A stretch of DNA of 64,000 bases from Fictibacillus solisalsi. Its GTDB lineage: Bacteria; Bacillota; Bacilli; Bacillales; Fictibacillaceae. Numbering within the stretch: position 1 is the stretch's first letter; every line of letters starts with the position of its first letter. The stretch is from contig NZ_FNHW01000001.1 in the NCBI RefSeq assembly GCF_900103485.1, positions 2,625,057 through 2,689,056 on the forward strand, written 5' to 3'. Positions 1 to 9,257 of the stretch are shown piece after piece. The position numbers were made by a program, and so were the translations under genes. Below the pieces are notes generated by a model. That model was not told the DNA's origin and made no database searches. It was given only the letters and a program-made list of their open reading frames with translations.

Positions 1-1043
1 CCGTAATGAAACGAACGGATTCGTTTGCCGATTCCCAGCTCATCACAATTAGCCTTTTGTGTTTTTGCCAGTGTTTTTTTAGCGAGTGCGTTCATCTCCC
101 GGGTCAGTGTCTTGTTTAACTGATTTGCTTTCCTTGCGCTGTCAAGATGATCCACGGGTAGCTCGTTCACGTTGACATCCATTTTCAATGCGAGATTTAC
201 CCTTACTTTCTGGTCCGGGGTGATGTGTATTTTCATTTTCCGATCGATATCATTGACAAGAACCGTAATATAATTTCGTTCCTTCATGTCCTTATTGTCA
301 TTAATCTTAAAGGTAAACCTGGGATAATCCTGTTTCACTCCATTCAAAAGAAGCAGCATCGTCGATTCTTTTCCGGTTAAGGTTCCGGTCATCTTTCTTT
401 TATGAAACATGGCTGTGCCGATCACTTCCGCACGCTGCTGCTGTTCATTAATCCTCAGGTACGGAAGCAGATAATCGTTTCCTTCATCAAACATCAACGT
501 ACAAATCGACTGCACCGTTTCAATTTCAAATAAACCAATGGCACTGGTGCTCCGCAGAAGTTCAGGATAATAGATATCCAGAAGAGTAGAATCCTTGGGC
601 TGAATTTCAAGACTTTTTTTTGCCTTGCCTTTCACAACCGCCACCATTGCATTTACCGAACCTCTGGGATCCCGGTAGATGACATCGAGACTTGAATAGA
701 TATCTTTTTGGGCCAGTTTTTCACCGAACAAAAAGACCCTGTTTCTGGAGGCATCAAATATCTGGGAAACCTTTTTATCCAGATTGAAACGGGCATCCCT
801 TGTTGTTACCCCAGTGGATGAAACGACTACACTTTTCACCATTGACATCGCGTTGGAGCCTTTGTTTACGACCGGATAAACCACCGTATCAATGATTTTC
901 CCATCTGGATCCACATCCAGTCCCGCAGCCAGAATTAGCCTGGATTCTTTGATCAGGCGCTGATCCCAGCAACCGGTAAGCAACACGATGACTATTAGCG
1001 TACCAAGGAGCAACCCTTTCTTTTTTGTCAACAATGTTTTCAT
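1..1043 (-). CDS. gerC: Ger(x)C family spore germination lipoprotein, 3' end cut by the window
   Basis: This is the C subunit of a nutrient germinant receptor, a lipoprotein on the outer face of the inner spore membrane that works with the A and B subunits. The ATG at 1041-1043 overlaps the gerB stop in an ATGA junction, so translation is coupled. Residues 1-20 form a lipoprotein signal with lipobox LLTGC followed by WDQR, typical of GerC. The reading frame stays open to base 1, so about 347 residues are visible and the C-terminus lies outside the window. The family assignment also rests on its place as third gene of an A-B-C operon. Confidence 0.9.
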   Translation of the reverse strand, partial: MKTLLTKKKGLLLGTLIVIVLLTGCWDQRLIKESRLILAAGLDVDPDGKIIDTVVYPVVNKGSNAMSMVKSVVVSSTGVTTRDARFNLDKKVSQIFDASRNRVFLFGEKLAQKDIYSSLDVIYRDPRGSVNAMVAVVKGKAKKSLEIQPKDSTLLDIYYPELLRSTSAIGLFEIETVQSICTLMFDEGNDYLLPYLRINEQQQRAEVIGTAMFHKRKMTGTLTGKESTMLLLLNGVKQDYPRFTFKINDNKDMKERNYITVLVNDIDRKMKIHITPDQKVRVNLALKMDVNVNELPVDHLDSARKANQLNKTLTREMNALAKKTLAKTQKANCDELGIGKRIRSFHY

Positions 1044-2152
1044 GATTGCTGTTTCTCCTTTCGATGAGTAAGTAATGAGAGCAACAAAAGCAAAACAGGC
1101 AACCCCAGGACAAAGATATAGCTCAAATGGGTGACAAACGTCGAAAACTGCCCCACTTTGTAAACGCCCTCCGGCATCAGTGAAATAAGGACAGACACAA
1201 TGGCCACATAGAAAACATAAGGTGAATGGTCTTTATTTTTTGGGAAAAACGACATCAGCCCCCGTGAAGCAGCGAACAAATAGGCCATGTAAGAGGTGCC
1301 AACAGACACGATCCACACGGATAAAAACAACAAATCAATTCGCTCCAATACTTTGAATGAAAACGATTTGATCATGTATAACAGCGGCTCCGGAACGAGG
1401 CTGAATTCCTTTATGCCAAAAAACAAAATACAAATCAACGTTAAAAAGGAATAAAATATGGTAACCACGACATTGGAAATACTGGCTGATTTCAACTTTT
1501 TGATAGCTGTGGACTGGACATAGGGAGCCATGATCAAATACATCTCAAAACCGATCATTGAAAAAAGCGCTTTTTCGGTTCCTTTTAAAACAGGCATGAC
1601 CCCTTTTTCTCCAATGGGAAAAATATTTAAGTAATCTACTTCCCAAAATGAATAAACGACAAGCAGCACAAAAACGATAAGCAAAAGGGAGACAAAAACA
1701 TAAAATCTCGCTAAAAACTTTACCGGTCCTCTTACGGCATAAATCCCTATCCCTGACATGAGAACGATCAGCAACCAGCGGGGGGTTAACGGGAGGATCC
1801 ATAAATTGATGATTTCGGCGAACAAAGAAAGGATGCTGGATCCTACGAGAGTAAAATAAATGATATATAAGCCTTTGATGCCCCCGCCGATGAAGCTACC
1901 GGTTGTGTTATCCAAAACCTCATATAGCGTCATGGACGGAAACCGTTTCATCAGAATCCAAAACAAAATAAGCAGGACTTGTATGATGCACCCGCTAATT
2001 AGAACGGAAATCCAGCTATCATGCCCCGCTGCTGTGTAAATGTTAAACGGCATGGACAATATCCCGACACCCACTTGAGCCTGAATGATGAGAAAAATGA
2101 ATTGAAAGGACGTAATCGTGTCTTCTTTTTTCAACTTCATTTGTTTTTCCAT
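1040..2152 (-). CDS. gerB: GerB family spore germination permease-like subunit
   Basis: B subunit of a GerA-type germinant receptor, an inner spore membrane protein of the APC transporter superfamily (Spore_permease family) thought to form part of the nutrient-binding site. The 370-residue product is hydrophobic throughout, with about ten membrane segments, and has the family-typical N-terminal stretch QVGVGILSMP near residue 25. The start at 2152 lies inside the 3' end of gerA (16-base overlap) and the stop overlaps the gerC start, so the three genes are translationally coupled. The germinant cannot be inferred. Confidence 0.92.
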   Translation of the reverse strand: MEKQMKLKKEDTITSFQFIFLIIQAQVGVGILSMPFNIYTAAGHDSWISVLISGCIIQVLLILFWILMKRFPSMTLYEVLDNTTGSFIGGGIKGLYIIYFTLVGSSILSLFAEIINLWILPLTPRWLLIVLMSGIGIYAVRGPVKFLARFYVFVSLLLIVFVLLVVYSFWEVDYLNIFPIGEKGVMPVLKGTEKALFSMIGFEMYLIMAPYVQSTAIKKLKSASISNVVVTIFYSFLTLICILFFGIKEFSLVPEPLLYMIKSFSFKVLERIDLLFLSVWIVSVGTSYMAYLFAASRGLMSFFPKNKDHSPYVFYVAIVSVLISLMPEGVYKVGQFSTFVTHLSYIFVLGLPVLLLLLSLLTHRKEKQQS

Positions 2153-3618
2153 CCTCTTGAATTACGCTGTCTTTTGCTCTGCGGCAGCGCGTCCTTGGCC
2201 CGGCTTTCCATTTTCCATAGCGGAAAACGAATGACAGCATCTTTCAGGCCACTTAAATTCATCGGTGCAAACGGAGCAAAATACGGTGTGCCAACGGATT
2301 CCAGTTTGCACAGATGAAGCAATATCACCATCAATCCCATTACGATCCCCAGGAACCCGAGAAGAGACGCGGCAATCATTAATGGAAAGGTCAAAATCCG
2401 AATGGAAGCTCCCATCTCGTAAGTAGGCACGGTGAATGAAGCAACCGCTGTTACAGCAATTACAATGACCATAACATTGGAAATAAAGCCAGCGCTGACC
2501 ACCGCATCCCCGATCACCAAACCGCCAACAATACCAATGGTCTGGCCGATCGGAGTAGGAAGCCTGACCCCCGCCTCCCGGATAAGTTCAATGGTAAACA
2601 CCATAACAAACGCCTCTATAATCGGCGGAAACGGTATTCCTTCCAATGAGGCTTTAACTGGAAGGATTAATTCGTTCGGAAGGATTTCAAAATGAAATCC
2701 GATAATTGCGATATAAAATGCTGGAAGCGTCATTGCAACAAGAAAACTTACCATTCTGAGCAGCCGGAAAAACGACCCTGCCAGTACCCTGCTGTTAAAA
2801 TCATCCGGGGACTGAAAAAAGGATAGAAATGTAACCGGAAGAATTAATGCAGTTGCACTGCCTTCCGATAGAACCGTCACCCTGCCGTCCAGTAAATGGG
2901 CCATCGTACGGTCCGGCCGCTCCGTTGGCAGCATTTGGGGAAAGGGGGAAAATGTTTTGTTCTCCAAAAACTCTTCTAAATAGCCCGGACTAAACTCCAT
3001 GTCAACCGATATGGATTCGATTCTCCTGAATATCTCTGACAGCACCTCTTTATTCACGAGGTTCTCCATATAAACTACGGCCATTTTTGTATTAGTGGAT
3101 TTTCCGATAACATATCGTTTGATCACCAAGTTTTCATTTTCAAGACGCTTTCGGATCATTCCAAGGTTTTGAGTCAGACTGTCCACGAATCCTTCGTGGG
3201 ATCCTCGGACCACTTTTTCGTTGGACGGTTCCTCCGGAGTCCTTGGCAATTGGTTGGTAACATTGACCGCATACATGCCGCTCATGCCATCCAGTGATAA
3301 AAGACAGGAGCCGTTCAGCAGTTTTCCGACTCCCTCATGCAATTCTTCAATATACGAAAGCTCCGTGTTGGTGATTACATTCTCAACGGTTCCCTCTTCA
3401 TCCATCGCCTTGTTTAATGGTTCAATCACGCTTTGCTGTATTTTCTCTGTATCCACAATGGATTCTAGATAGATAATAACTCCTGAAGATTTCTGATAGG
3501 TTATGGTTCTCGTTTTTAAATCACTTGTTTCATGAAGGATAGATTGAATACCACGCAGGTTTTCATCCGCATTCATTGTTACCGGCTTTGAGTTTTTATT
3601 GCTTCGATGGTTCTTCAT
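2137..3618 (-). CDS. gerA: GerA family spore germination receptor A subunit
   Basis: A subunit of a nutrient germinant receptor (GerA/GerAA family, 493 aa, normal length). The first roughly 280 residues are hydrophilic; several membrane segments follow between about 290 and 440, and a basic tail ends the protein. The conserved family stretch EGIPFPPIIEAF and the following RLPTPIGQTIGIVGGLVIGDA are present. The ATG at 3618 is preceded by AGGTGA at good spacing. It is the first gene of gerA-gerB-gerC. Genes of this kind are normally transcribed in the forespore by sigma G; I could not identify a convincing sigma-G promoter by eye. Confidence 0.93.
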   Translation of the reverse strand: MKNHRSNKNSKPVTMNADENLRGIQSILHETSDLKTRTITYQKSSGVIIYLESIVDTEKIQQSVIEPLNKAMDEEGTVENVITNTELSYIEELHEGVGKLLNGSCLLSLDGMSGMYAVNVTNQLPRTPEEPSNEKVVRGSHEGFVDSLTQNLGMIRKRLENENLVIKRYVIGKSTNTKMAVVYMENLVNKEVLSEIFRRIESISVDMEFSPGYLEEFLENKTFSPFPQMLPTERPDRTMAHLLDGRVTVLSEGSATALILPVTFLSFFQSPDDFNSRVLAGSFFRLLRMVSFLVAMTLPAFYIAIIGFHFEILPNELILPVKASLEGIPFPPIIEAFVMVFTIELIREAGVRLPTPIGQTIGIVGGLVIGDAVVSAGFISNVMVIVIAVTAVASFTVPTYEMGASIRILTFPLMIAASLLGFLGIVMGLMVILLHLCKLESVGTPYFAPFAPMNLSGLKDAVIRFPLWKMESRAKDALPQSKRQRNSRGWKNK

Positions 3619-3822
3619 TCGTTCACCTGCCGTCTAAAGCCTAGTATTTCTATGTTTTAGATTGAACCAAAGAGAGGTTATTTATTCTTTGCCAGACGTA
3701 CGTAAAGGTGTAAAATGAGAAAAAGAAAAGTACATATAATGAATAGTTAAAGGCTGCTTCTATGTAATGATTGCACACAGTTTACGTAGAACGTTTTTTT
3801 CTTGAAAGGCGGAATTTGTTCA

Positions 3823-4995
3823 TTGAATAAAAAAATCATTCTTTATTGTGTGGGGTTTGCTGCGTTTTTCGGGCCGTTTACTCAAACAATTTACACTCCG
3901 ATCCTGCCCGAAATCCAGCATGATTTTCAAACGTCAGGATTTATTGTAAACCTGACAATTTCTATTTTTACGTTCGTACTGGCGATGATGCAGATGGTAT
4001 ACGGCCCCCTGACAGATAAGCTTGGACGGCGCAGAATTTTGCTCCCGGCCATCTTACTTTATATCGTTGCTTCTGCAGGCGCTGCCTTATCCACTTCCAT
4101 CTGGGTTCTGTTGTTTTTCCGTGCTGTTCAGGCAGCTGGTATTGCGGCTGGATCGGTAGTGGCCACAACGGTCATCGGGGACTTGTTTGAAGGTAAATCA
4201 CTTGGGCGCTCCATGGGAACCTTTCAGACTCTCGTTACACTCGGACCCGTGATCGGCCCCGTTGTAGGCGGCTTTGTTGGAGGGTATACTGGATATCAAG
4301 GAGTTTTCTGGGTGCTGACAGGCACCGGACTAATCATGTTTCTTGCCAATGTGAAGCTGCTTCCGGAAACTAAGCCCGAGGGTCCGGAGCGAAAGGGATT
4401 CAGCTTTTCTGATTTTACAATCGTTTTAAAGGATAGGACCGGAATTGCTGTTATCCTTCTTGGATTTATTCAATACTATTCGTTTTATAATTTCCTTGTT
4501 TTTCTTCCCAATCTTTTAGCCTCCTTTTATGGGCTGTCAGCAGGACAAAAAGGGCTTGTTTTTCTTCCCATGTCGCTTTTTCTTGTGCTTGGCAGCTTTA
4601 CCGGCGGACGGCTTCAGGAAAAAAGCAATCCAAGGACATTTTTGTTAATCACCTCATCGTTGAATGTCCTGGCAACCGTATTATTCGTCATTCTTTCACC
4701 GGTATCTTTGCCCGTTTTGATCGTCAGCATCTCATTGTTCGGGTTATGCCTCGGCCTTTCGCTTCCTGTCCAGACAACACTACTGGCCAGAGCCTTTACC
4801 CAAAATCGGGCGACAGCGATTGGTGTTTATAACTTTTTCAGGTACCTGGGGATGGCTGCTGGTCCAATTTTTGGTTCTGTTTTTTATCAGCTTGGAAACC
4901 GTGTGGAATTTTTGTTTGCGGCCTTTTTGTTCGCTCTTACTGTTCTCTTTGCCCGGCGCCAGTTTTCAAAGACTGATCGCTATCAATTGAACTAA
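3823..4995 (+). CDS. MFS transporter, 12-TM drug:H+ antiporter type
   Basis: A proton-coupled exporter of the major facilitator superfamily, DHA1-like, about 390 aa with twelve predicted membrane segments. The loop between TM2 and TM3 carries the MFS signature GPLTDKLGRRR near residue 60. The open frame reaches back to a TTG at 3802, but AAAGGCGG at about 3805-3812 is correctly spaced for the TTG at 3823 (MNKKIILY), which I take as the start. It is transcribed divergently from the ger operon and 21 bases ahead of the threonine exporter genes. The substrate is unknown. Confidence 0.8.
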   Translation: MNKKIILYCVGFAAFFGPFTQTIYTPILPEIQHDFQTSGFIVNLTISIFTFVLAMMQMVYGPLTDKLGRRRILLPAILLYIVASAGAALSTSIWVLLFFRAVQAAGIAAGSVVATTVIGDLFEGKSLGRSMGTFQTLVTLGPVIGPVVGGFVGGYTGYQGVFWVLTGTGLIMFLANVKLLPETKPEGPERKGFSFSDFTIVLKDRTGIAVILLGFIQYYSFYNFLVFLPNLLASFYGLSAGQKGLVFLPMSLFLVLGSFTGGRLQEKSNPRTFLLITSSLNVLATVLFVILSPVSLPVLIVSISLFGLCLGLSLPVQTTLLARAFTQNRATAIGVYNFFRYLGMAAGPIFGSVFYQLGNRVEFLFAAFLFALTVLFARRQFSKTDRYQLN

Positions 4996-5016
4996 TTTGC
5001 TGAAAGGGGACTTACA

Positions 5017-5778
5017 TTGACCCAAAATAAAATTGAAGACGTAATGGAAGTCTGCCTTTTGGCGGGCAGGCTTATGCTTCAAAACGGTGCAGAAACCTAT
5101 CGTGTAGAAGATACCATTACCCGCCTTGCGCAAAATTACGGAATGAAAGCCGCTCAAGTTTTTGTTACACCGACAGCGATCATTCTTTCTCTCTTTGAAA
5201 AAGGACGCACCATGGATTATACAAAGATTGTAAGGATTGTTGACCGCTCCACTGATTTGCATGTGGTCGTCCTCGTCAATGATCTTTCAAGAAAAGTGGC
5301 GAGCGAGTCACTTTCCTTGGATACAGCAAGAAAAGAGCTTAAAAAAATAGAAAAAACACCCGAGGCATATCCAGCATGGGTGCAAACGTTGGCCGCTATT
5401 CTTGTCAGTGGCTGCTTCGCCCTCATGTTTAAGGGAAGCTGGCGTGACTTTATGCCGGCCATGATTGCCGGAGGCGCGGGATATGTTGTTTTTCTCGTGA
5501 TCAAACGCTATATTTCGGTCCGTTTTTTCGCTGAACTGCTTGCCGCCTTTGTTATCGGATTAGTCGCGAAACTGGCGATAACATCGGGGATGGGAAACCA
5601 ACTGGATAAAATCATTATTGGCGCTGTCATGCCGCTTGTGCCTGGTGTTTTAATCACCAATGCCGTACGGGACCTGATGGCCGGCCATCTGGTATCCGGA
5701 ATCTCTTTGGGTGCAGAGGCCATGCTCACAGCCTTCGCCATCGGCACAGGCATTGCCTTTGTCATTGTAACGCTGTAA
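5017..5778 (+). CDS. Threonine/serine exporter, ThrE N-terminal half (DUF1212)
   Basis: Large subunit of a split ThrE-type amino acid exporter (YjjP-like). The soluble N-terminal part (residues 1-115) has the family features CLLAGRLMLQNGAETYRVEDT and FVTPTAI; about five membrane segments follow. It starts at TTG 5017 behind GAAAGGGGA. The partner membrane half lies 11 bases downstream, the usual arrangement for this family. Export of threonine or serine is known for ThrE homologues; here it is inferred. Confidence 0.87.
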   Translation: MTQNKIEDVMEVCLLAGRLMLQNGAETYRVEDTITRLAQNYGMKAAQVFVTPTAIILSLFEKGRTMDYTKIVRIVDRSTDLHVVVLVNDLSRKVASESLSLDTARKELKKIEKTPEAYPAWVQTLAAILVSGCFALMFKGSWRDFMPAMIAGGAGYVVFLVIKRYISVRFFAELLAAFVIGLVAKLAITSGMGNQLDKIIIGAVMPLVPGVLITNAVRDLMAGHLVSGISLGAEAMLTAFAIGTGIAFVIVTL

Positions 5779-5789
5779 GGAGGAACCCT

Positions 5790-6233
5790 ATGCACATCTT
5801 TGAAGCCATTTGGACGAGTTTTATTGCTTCAGCAGGCTTCGGTATTCTTTTTAATGTACCGAGAAAAGCGGTAATTCCAGGAGGTATCTGCGGCATGATC
5901 GGCTGGCTGATTTTTGAAGGGATGTCAGGCAACAATCAATTCGACCTGGTCTTGGCTACCGCGCTTGCCTCTTTTGTCGTTGCAGCCATCAGCCATCTTT
6001 ACGCAAGGATTTACCGTATGCCCGTCATTATTTTCAGTGTCTCCGGTATCATTCCGCTCGTTCCCGGTGGCGGAGCTTATGATACGATGAGGCAGCTGGT
6101 TGAAAATGATTATAATGAAGCGATTCAGCTTGGATCCCAAACCTTTTTAATTTCCGGGGCAATCGCTTTTGGGCTGGTGCTTGCCGGTACGATTCTTCCT
6201 ATTATCCTGAGAAGCACAAGAACCGTAAAATAA
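5790..6233 (+). CDS. Threonine/serine exporter, ThrE C-terminal half (YjjB-like)
   Basis: Small membrane subunit (147 aa, four to five membrane segments) of the split ThrE exporter. The motif IIPLVPGGGAYDTM near residue 90 is characteristic of this half. AAGGAGG at 5777-5783 overlaps the stop of the partner gene, so the two are co-translated. A strong terminator follows immediately at 6241. Confidence 0.87.
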   Translation: MHIFEAIWTSFIASAGFGILFNVPRKAVIPGGICGMIGWLIFEGMSGNNQFDLVLATALASFVVAAISHLYARIYRMPVIIFSVSGIIPLVPGGGAYDTMRQLVENDYNEAIQLGSQTFLISGAIAFGLVLAGTILPIILRSTRTVK

Positions 6234-6240
6234 TAAAGAA

Positions 6241-6277
6241 AGAGGACATCCTGCAACGCACAGAATGTCCTCTTTTT
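6241..6277 (+). terminator. Bidirectional terminator between thrE-like and chromate transporter genes
   Basis: Perfect 9-base arms AGAGGACAT / ATGTCCTCT around a 15-base loop, followed by TTTTT on the plus strand. The opposite strand also ends in a T-rich run, so it can serve the convergent chr genes. Confidence 0.85.
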
Positions 6278-6280
6278 GAT

Positions 6281-6811
6281 TTACGCCATAAAAAGGGCTC
6301 CATACCCAATGGCGGCGACAATGATGATCACTGGTGAAACTTTCAGCCTTTCCATTAACAGAAAACTGAGAAGGGCAATGGCCGCTGTTTGTATCCATCC
6401 GGACGTATCCACCGATTCCTTAAAAAAATTATACGTCATAATGCCAAGAAGCACGGCGATGGTTGGTTTAACAAACAAGGTCATTTTTTTTACCCGGGGT
6501 GAATCCTTGTATTTGTAAATCACACCGAGAAAAACAATCATCAAAATTAATGACGGGCCCACCGTTGCGAATGTAGCAACGATTGAACCAAGAACGCCTC
6601 CCTGCATGTAGCCGATATAGCCTGACATCTTGGTGGCAATCGGTCCTGGAAGCGCATTTCCCAGCGCAAGAACTTCGGTAAACTCATTCACCGTCATCCA
6701 ATGATAACGTCCGACCACTTCATTTTCGATCAGTGGAATGGAGGAAGGACCTCCTCCATATCCCAGTATGCCCGGGATAAAGAATGCGAGAAAGATATGC
6801 CACAGAATCAT
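6281..6811 (-). CDS. Chromate transporter family protein, half-size (second of pair)
   Basis: Half-size CHR protein (176 aa, about five membrane segments). It has the family N-terminal motif GYGGGPSSIPLIENEVV and the second motif LGNALPGPIATKMSGYIGY. Two such halves form one transporter, and here they are adjacent, with the start overlapping the stop of the upstream half in an ATGA junction. Characterised members export chromate, but many CHR proteins have unknown substrates. It is the last gene of a gamma-glutamyltransferase-chr-chr operon. Confidence 0.9.
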   Translation of the reverse strand: MILWHIFLAFFIPGILGYGGGPSSIPLIENEVVGRYHWMTVNEFTEVLALGNALPGPIATKMSGYIGYMQGGVLGSIVATFATVGPSLILMIVFLGVIYKYKDSPRVKKMTLFVKPTIAVLLGIMTYNFFKESVDTSGWIQTAAIALLSFLLMERLKVSPVIIIVAAIGYGALFMA

Positions 6812-7392
6812 CCCATACCCTCTCCCCTCTTTGCCTCCTCAAAAGGTTCTTCCTGTTTCTTTTTTTCCGGCTTCAACAGCGCATATGCGAGCAGGGCACC
6901 AATGAGAAAAGCCGGATGAACCCCGAGAACCTGAAGTAAAATCACTCCAACTACAATATGGATCAGGCTCAGTTTAATGCCCAGACCCTTTTTAGAGCTG
7001 GTAAAGAATTGCCAGGTCAATACTCCCATCATCACAGCTACAACAGGAAGCACACCTTTGGTCATGCCCTGTACCCATGGTTGGTCCTTGTATTGTGCCA
7101 ACGAAGTGAGAAGCACGATCATAAGAATGATAGTGGGCAGAATGGATGACAGAATGGCAACCAGCATTCCTAATATACCTGCCACACGATAGCCGATATA
7201 GCCGGCCATTTTCGTATTGATCGGCCCGGGAAGCGCATTTCCAAGTGCCAGCACGTCACCAAATTCTTCATCATTCATCCAGTTAAAGTTTCCTACCACT
7301 TCTTTATGAACAAGCGGTATGGAGGAAGGTCCTCCTCCATATCCCAGTATGCCCGAACGAAAGAAAGCGATAAATAAATTAAGATATGTCAT
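6808..7392 (-). CDS. Chromate transporter family protein, half-size (first of pair)
   Basis: Half-size CHR protein of 194 aa, clearly paralogous to its downstream neighbour: both begin with a short helix, then GILGYGGGPSSIPL, and both carry LGNALPGPI. It has a charged C-terminal tail rich in Lys and Glu. It starts 24 bases after the gamma-glutamyltransferase stop. The CHR pair beside a YwrD-like enzyme matches the ywrA/ywrB/ywrD neighbourhood known in B. subtilis. Confidence 0.9.
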   Translation of the reverse strand: MTYLNLFIAFFRSGILGYGGGPSSIPLVHKEVVGNFNWMNDEEFGDVLALGNALPGPINTKMAGYIGYRVAGILGMLVAILSSILPTIILMIVLLTSLAQYKDQPWVQGMTKGVLPVVAVMMGVLTWQFFTSSKKGLGIKLSLIHIVVGVILLQVLGVHPAFLIGALLAYALLKPEKKKQEEPFEEAKRGEGMG

Positions 7393-7416
7393 TTCATCAA
7401 ATCCTTACACATATTC

Positions 7417-9063
7417 CTACCAGGCAGCTACAGCTCCATCTGTTCGTCCTTCGGTTCCTCCTGTCAGCACGCCAGTTTCTGAATTTCTCCAGATCATCTG
7501 TCCCCGCCCGAAGGCTCCGCCTTCCGTCGCGACTTTTACATCATGGCCTTTTCGCACCAGTTCCTCTGCGATGTGCTGCGGCACCGAGCGTTCCACAAGA
7601 ACTTCTTTTCCTTCTATCCATTGCCATCTCGGCGCATCCAGTGCAGATTGCGGGTTGAGGCTGAAATCAATGGTGTTCATGATCACCTGGACATGACCTT
7701 GCGGCTGCATGTAGCCCCCCATAACACCAAACGGGCCGACCGGTTTTCCATCCTTGGTCAGAAAGCCGGGAATAATTGTATGGTACGTTCTTTTTCCCGG
7801 ACAAAGACAGTTGTGATGATCCTCATCCAGTGAAAAATCATGTCCTCTGTTTTGAAGACTGATTCCTGTATCCGGCACCACAATCCCTGAACCAAAGCCC
7901 ATGTAATTGCTTTGTATAAAAGAAACCATATTTCCTTCTTCATCTGCTGCTGCCAGGTAAACGGTTCCCCCTTTAGGCGGAGTACCGGGTTCAGGAAGAA
8001 GGGCTTCCTCCCCAATCAACTGTCGCCGTTCTTCCGCATATTCCTCGGACAAAAGAGCATCAGCTGTCACCTTCATATGGGTAGTATCTGTTACATATTT
8101 TTTCGCATCCATAAAGCTAAGCTTAATGGCTTCAATCTGTTTGTGATAACGTTCTGCAGATTCTATCTCAGGGAAATCATACTCTTTTAAAAGATTTAAT
8201 GCCATTAAAGCGACAATGCCCTGTCCATTTGGCGGAATTTCCCAGACCTCATATCCTTTATACTCCACTTTGATTGGCTCCACCCATTCAGGATAAAAAG
8301 CCGCCAGATCTTCTTTTCTCAAAAAACCGCCTTCCTTCTCAGATGCCTCACTGATCTGATCAGCAAGCTCTCCACGGTAAAACGATTCAGCCTCTGTTTC
8401 CGCAATCTCCCTTAATGTCGCGGCATGACCCGGTGAGCGCCATACTTCCCCGATTTCGGGAGCTCTTCCATTTGGCGCAAACGTATCAAACCAGCTTTGG
8501 AATTCGTTATGTTTTTGCGCTTTCTTATATGCATGATAAGCCTTATTCCAATACTTTCCTAAAACAGGCGAAACCGGATAGCCTTCTTCTGCATATGAAA
8601 TGGCCGGCTTCAGCACTTCTGTAAGGGGCAGCTTGCCAAAACGCCGGGATAATTCTGCCCAGGCTGCCGGTGCACCGGGTACAGTGACAGGATCCCAGCC
8701 AAATTTTGGTATCTTATCATATCCTCTTTCTCTCAAAGCATCCGCAGAAATACCTTGCGGAGCGGGGCCACTGGAATTCAACCCATGGAGTTTCCCTTTT
8801 GTCCACACCATTGCGAAGGCATCACCGCCAATTCCATTGGATGTGGGCTCCACAACCGTCAGACAGGCAGCTGTTGCAATCGCAGCATCAATCGCGTTGC
8901 CGCCCTTTTTTAGCATATCAAGTCCTGCCTGTGCTGCAAGAGGCTGGGACGTCGCTACCATTCCTCGTTTTCCATACATAGCTGAACGCTGTGAGGCATA
9001 TGGGTACCGCTGATGATTAAATAGCAATTGTTTCTCTGTTTTTTCAATCGTTTGCTGATTCAT
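7417..9063 (-). CDS. Gamma-glutamyltransferase family protein (YwrD-like)
   Basis: N-terminal nucleophile hydrolase of the gamma-glutamyltransferase family, which hydrolyses or transfers gamma-glutamyl groups of glutathione-like compounds after self-cleavage. Visible landmarks are the N-terminal GKRGMVATSQPLAAQAG, the family stretch EPTSNGIGGDAFAMV, and GGTVYLAAADEEGNMVSF, whose Thr (near residue 365) is the expected nucleophile. There is no obvious signal peptide, so the enzyme is probably cytoplasmic like YwrD. The open frame extends to 9084, but AGAGGGGAT sits just before the ATG at 9063 (MNQQTIEK), which I take as the start. The peptide importer next door may feed it. Confidence 0.88.
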   Translation of the reverse strand: MNQQTIEKTEKQLLFNHQRYPYASQRSAMYGKRGMVATSQPLAAQAGLDMLKKGGNAIDAAIATAACLTVVEPTSNGIGGDAFAMVWTKGKLHGLNSSGPAPQGISADALRERGYDKIPKFGWDPVTVPGAPAAWAELSRRFGKLPLTEVLKPAISYAEEGYPVSPVLGKYWNKAYHAYKKAQKHNEFQSWFDTFAPNGRAPEIGEVWRSPGHAATLREIAETEAESFYRGELADQISEASEKEGGFLRKEDLAAFYPEWVEPIKVEYKGYEVWEIPPNGQGIVALMALNLLKEYDFPEIESAERYHKQIEAIKLSFMDAKKYVTDTTHMKVTADALLSEEYAEERRQLIGEEALLPEPGTPPKGGTVYLAAADEEGNMVSFIQSNYMGFGSGIVVPDTGISLQNRGHDFSLDEDHHNCLCPGKRTYHTIIPGFLTKDGKPVGPFGVMGGYMQPQGHVQVIMNTIDFSLNPQSALDAPRWQWIEGKEVLVERSVPQHIAEELVRKGHDVKVATEGGAFGRGQMIWRNSETGVLTGGTEGRTDGAVAAW

Positions 9064-9151
9064 TCTGATCCCCTCTCTTGCCATTTGATCATGAGGATAT
9101 GAATAGTCCTCATCATTCTAACATTAGGTAGAAAAAACAAACAAATAAATC

Positions 9152-9191
9152 ACATTTGTTAGCAAAAATATATTTATTCATTTACATATGT
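9152..9191 (-). promoter_or_regulatory. Upstream element of the gamma-glutamyltransferase gene, shared with the importer operon
   Basis: The arms ACATTTGT (9152-9159) and ACATATGT (9184-9191) form a near-inverted repeat, with arm starts 32 bases apart. The flanking sequence from 9152 to about 9240 aligns by eye with 14681-14769 in front of the peptide importer operon, where the same arms are perfect. This looks like a common regulatory region. Confidence 0.5.
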
Positions 9192-9257
9192 TTATCATAT
9201 GTTTTTTAATTATAGTATTAATTCAGAATTTTTCATATAGATTTTCTGATTAACGTA

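Noticed and set aside
2021-2317. Plus-strand frame opposite gerA/gerB
   Set aside because: Shadow of two conserved, overlapping genes; no ribosome site and no recognisable domain.
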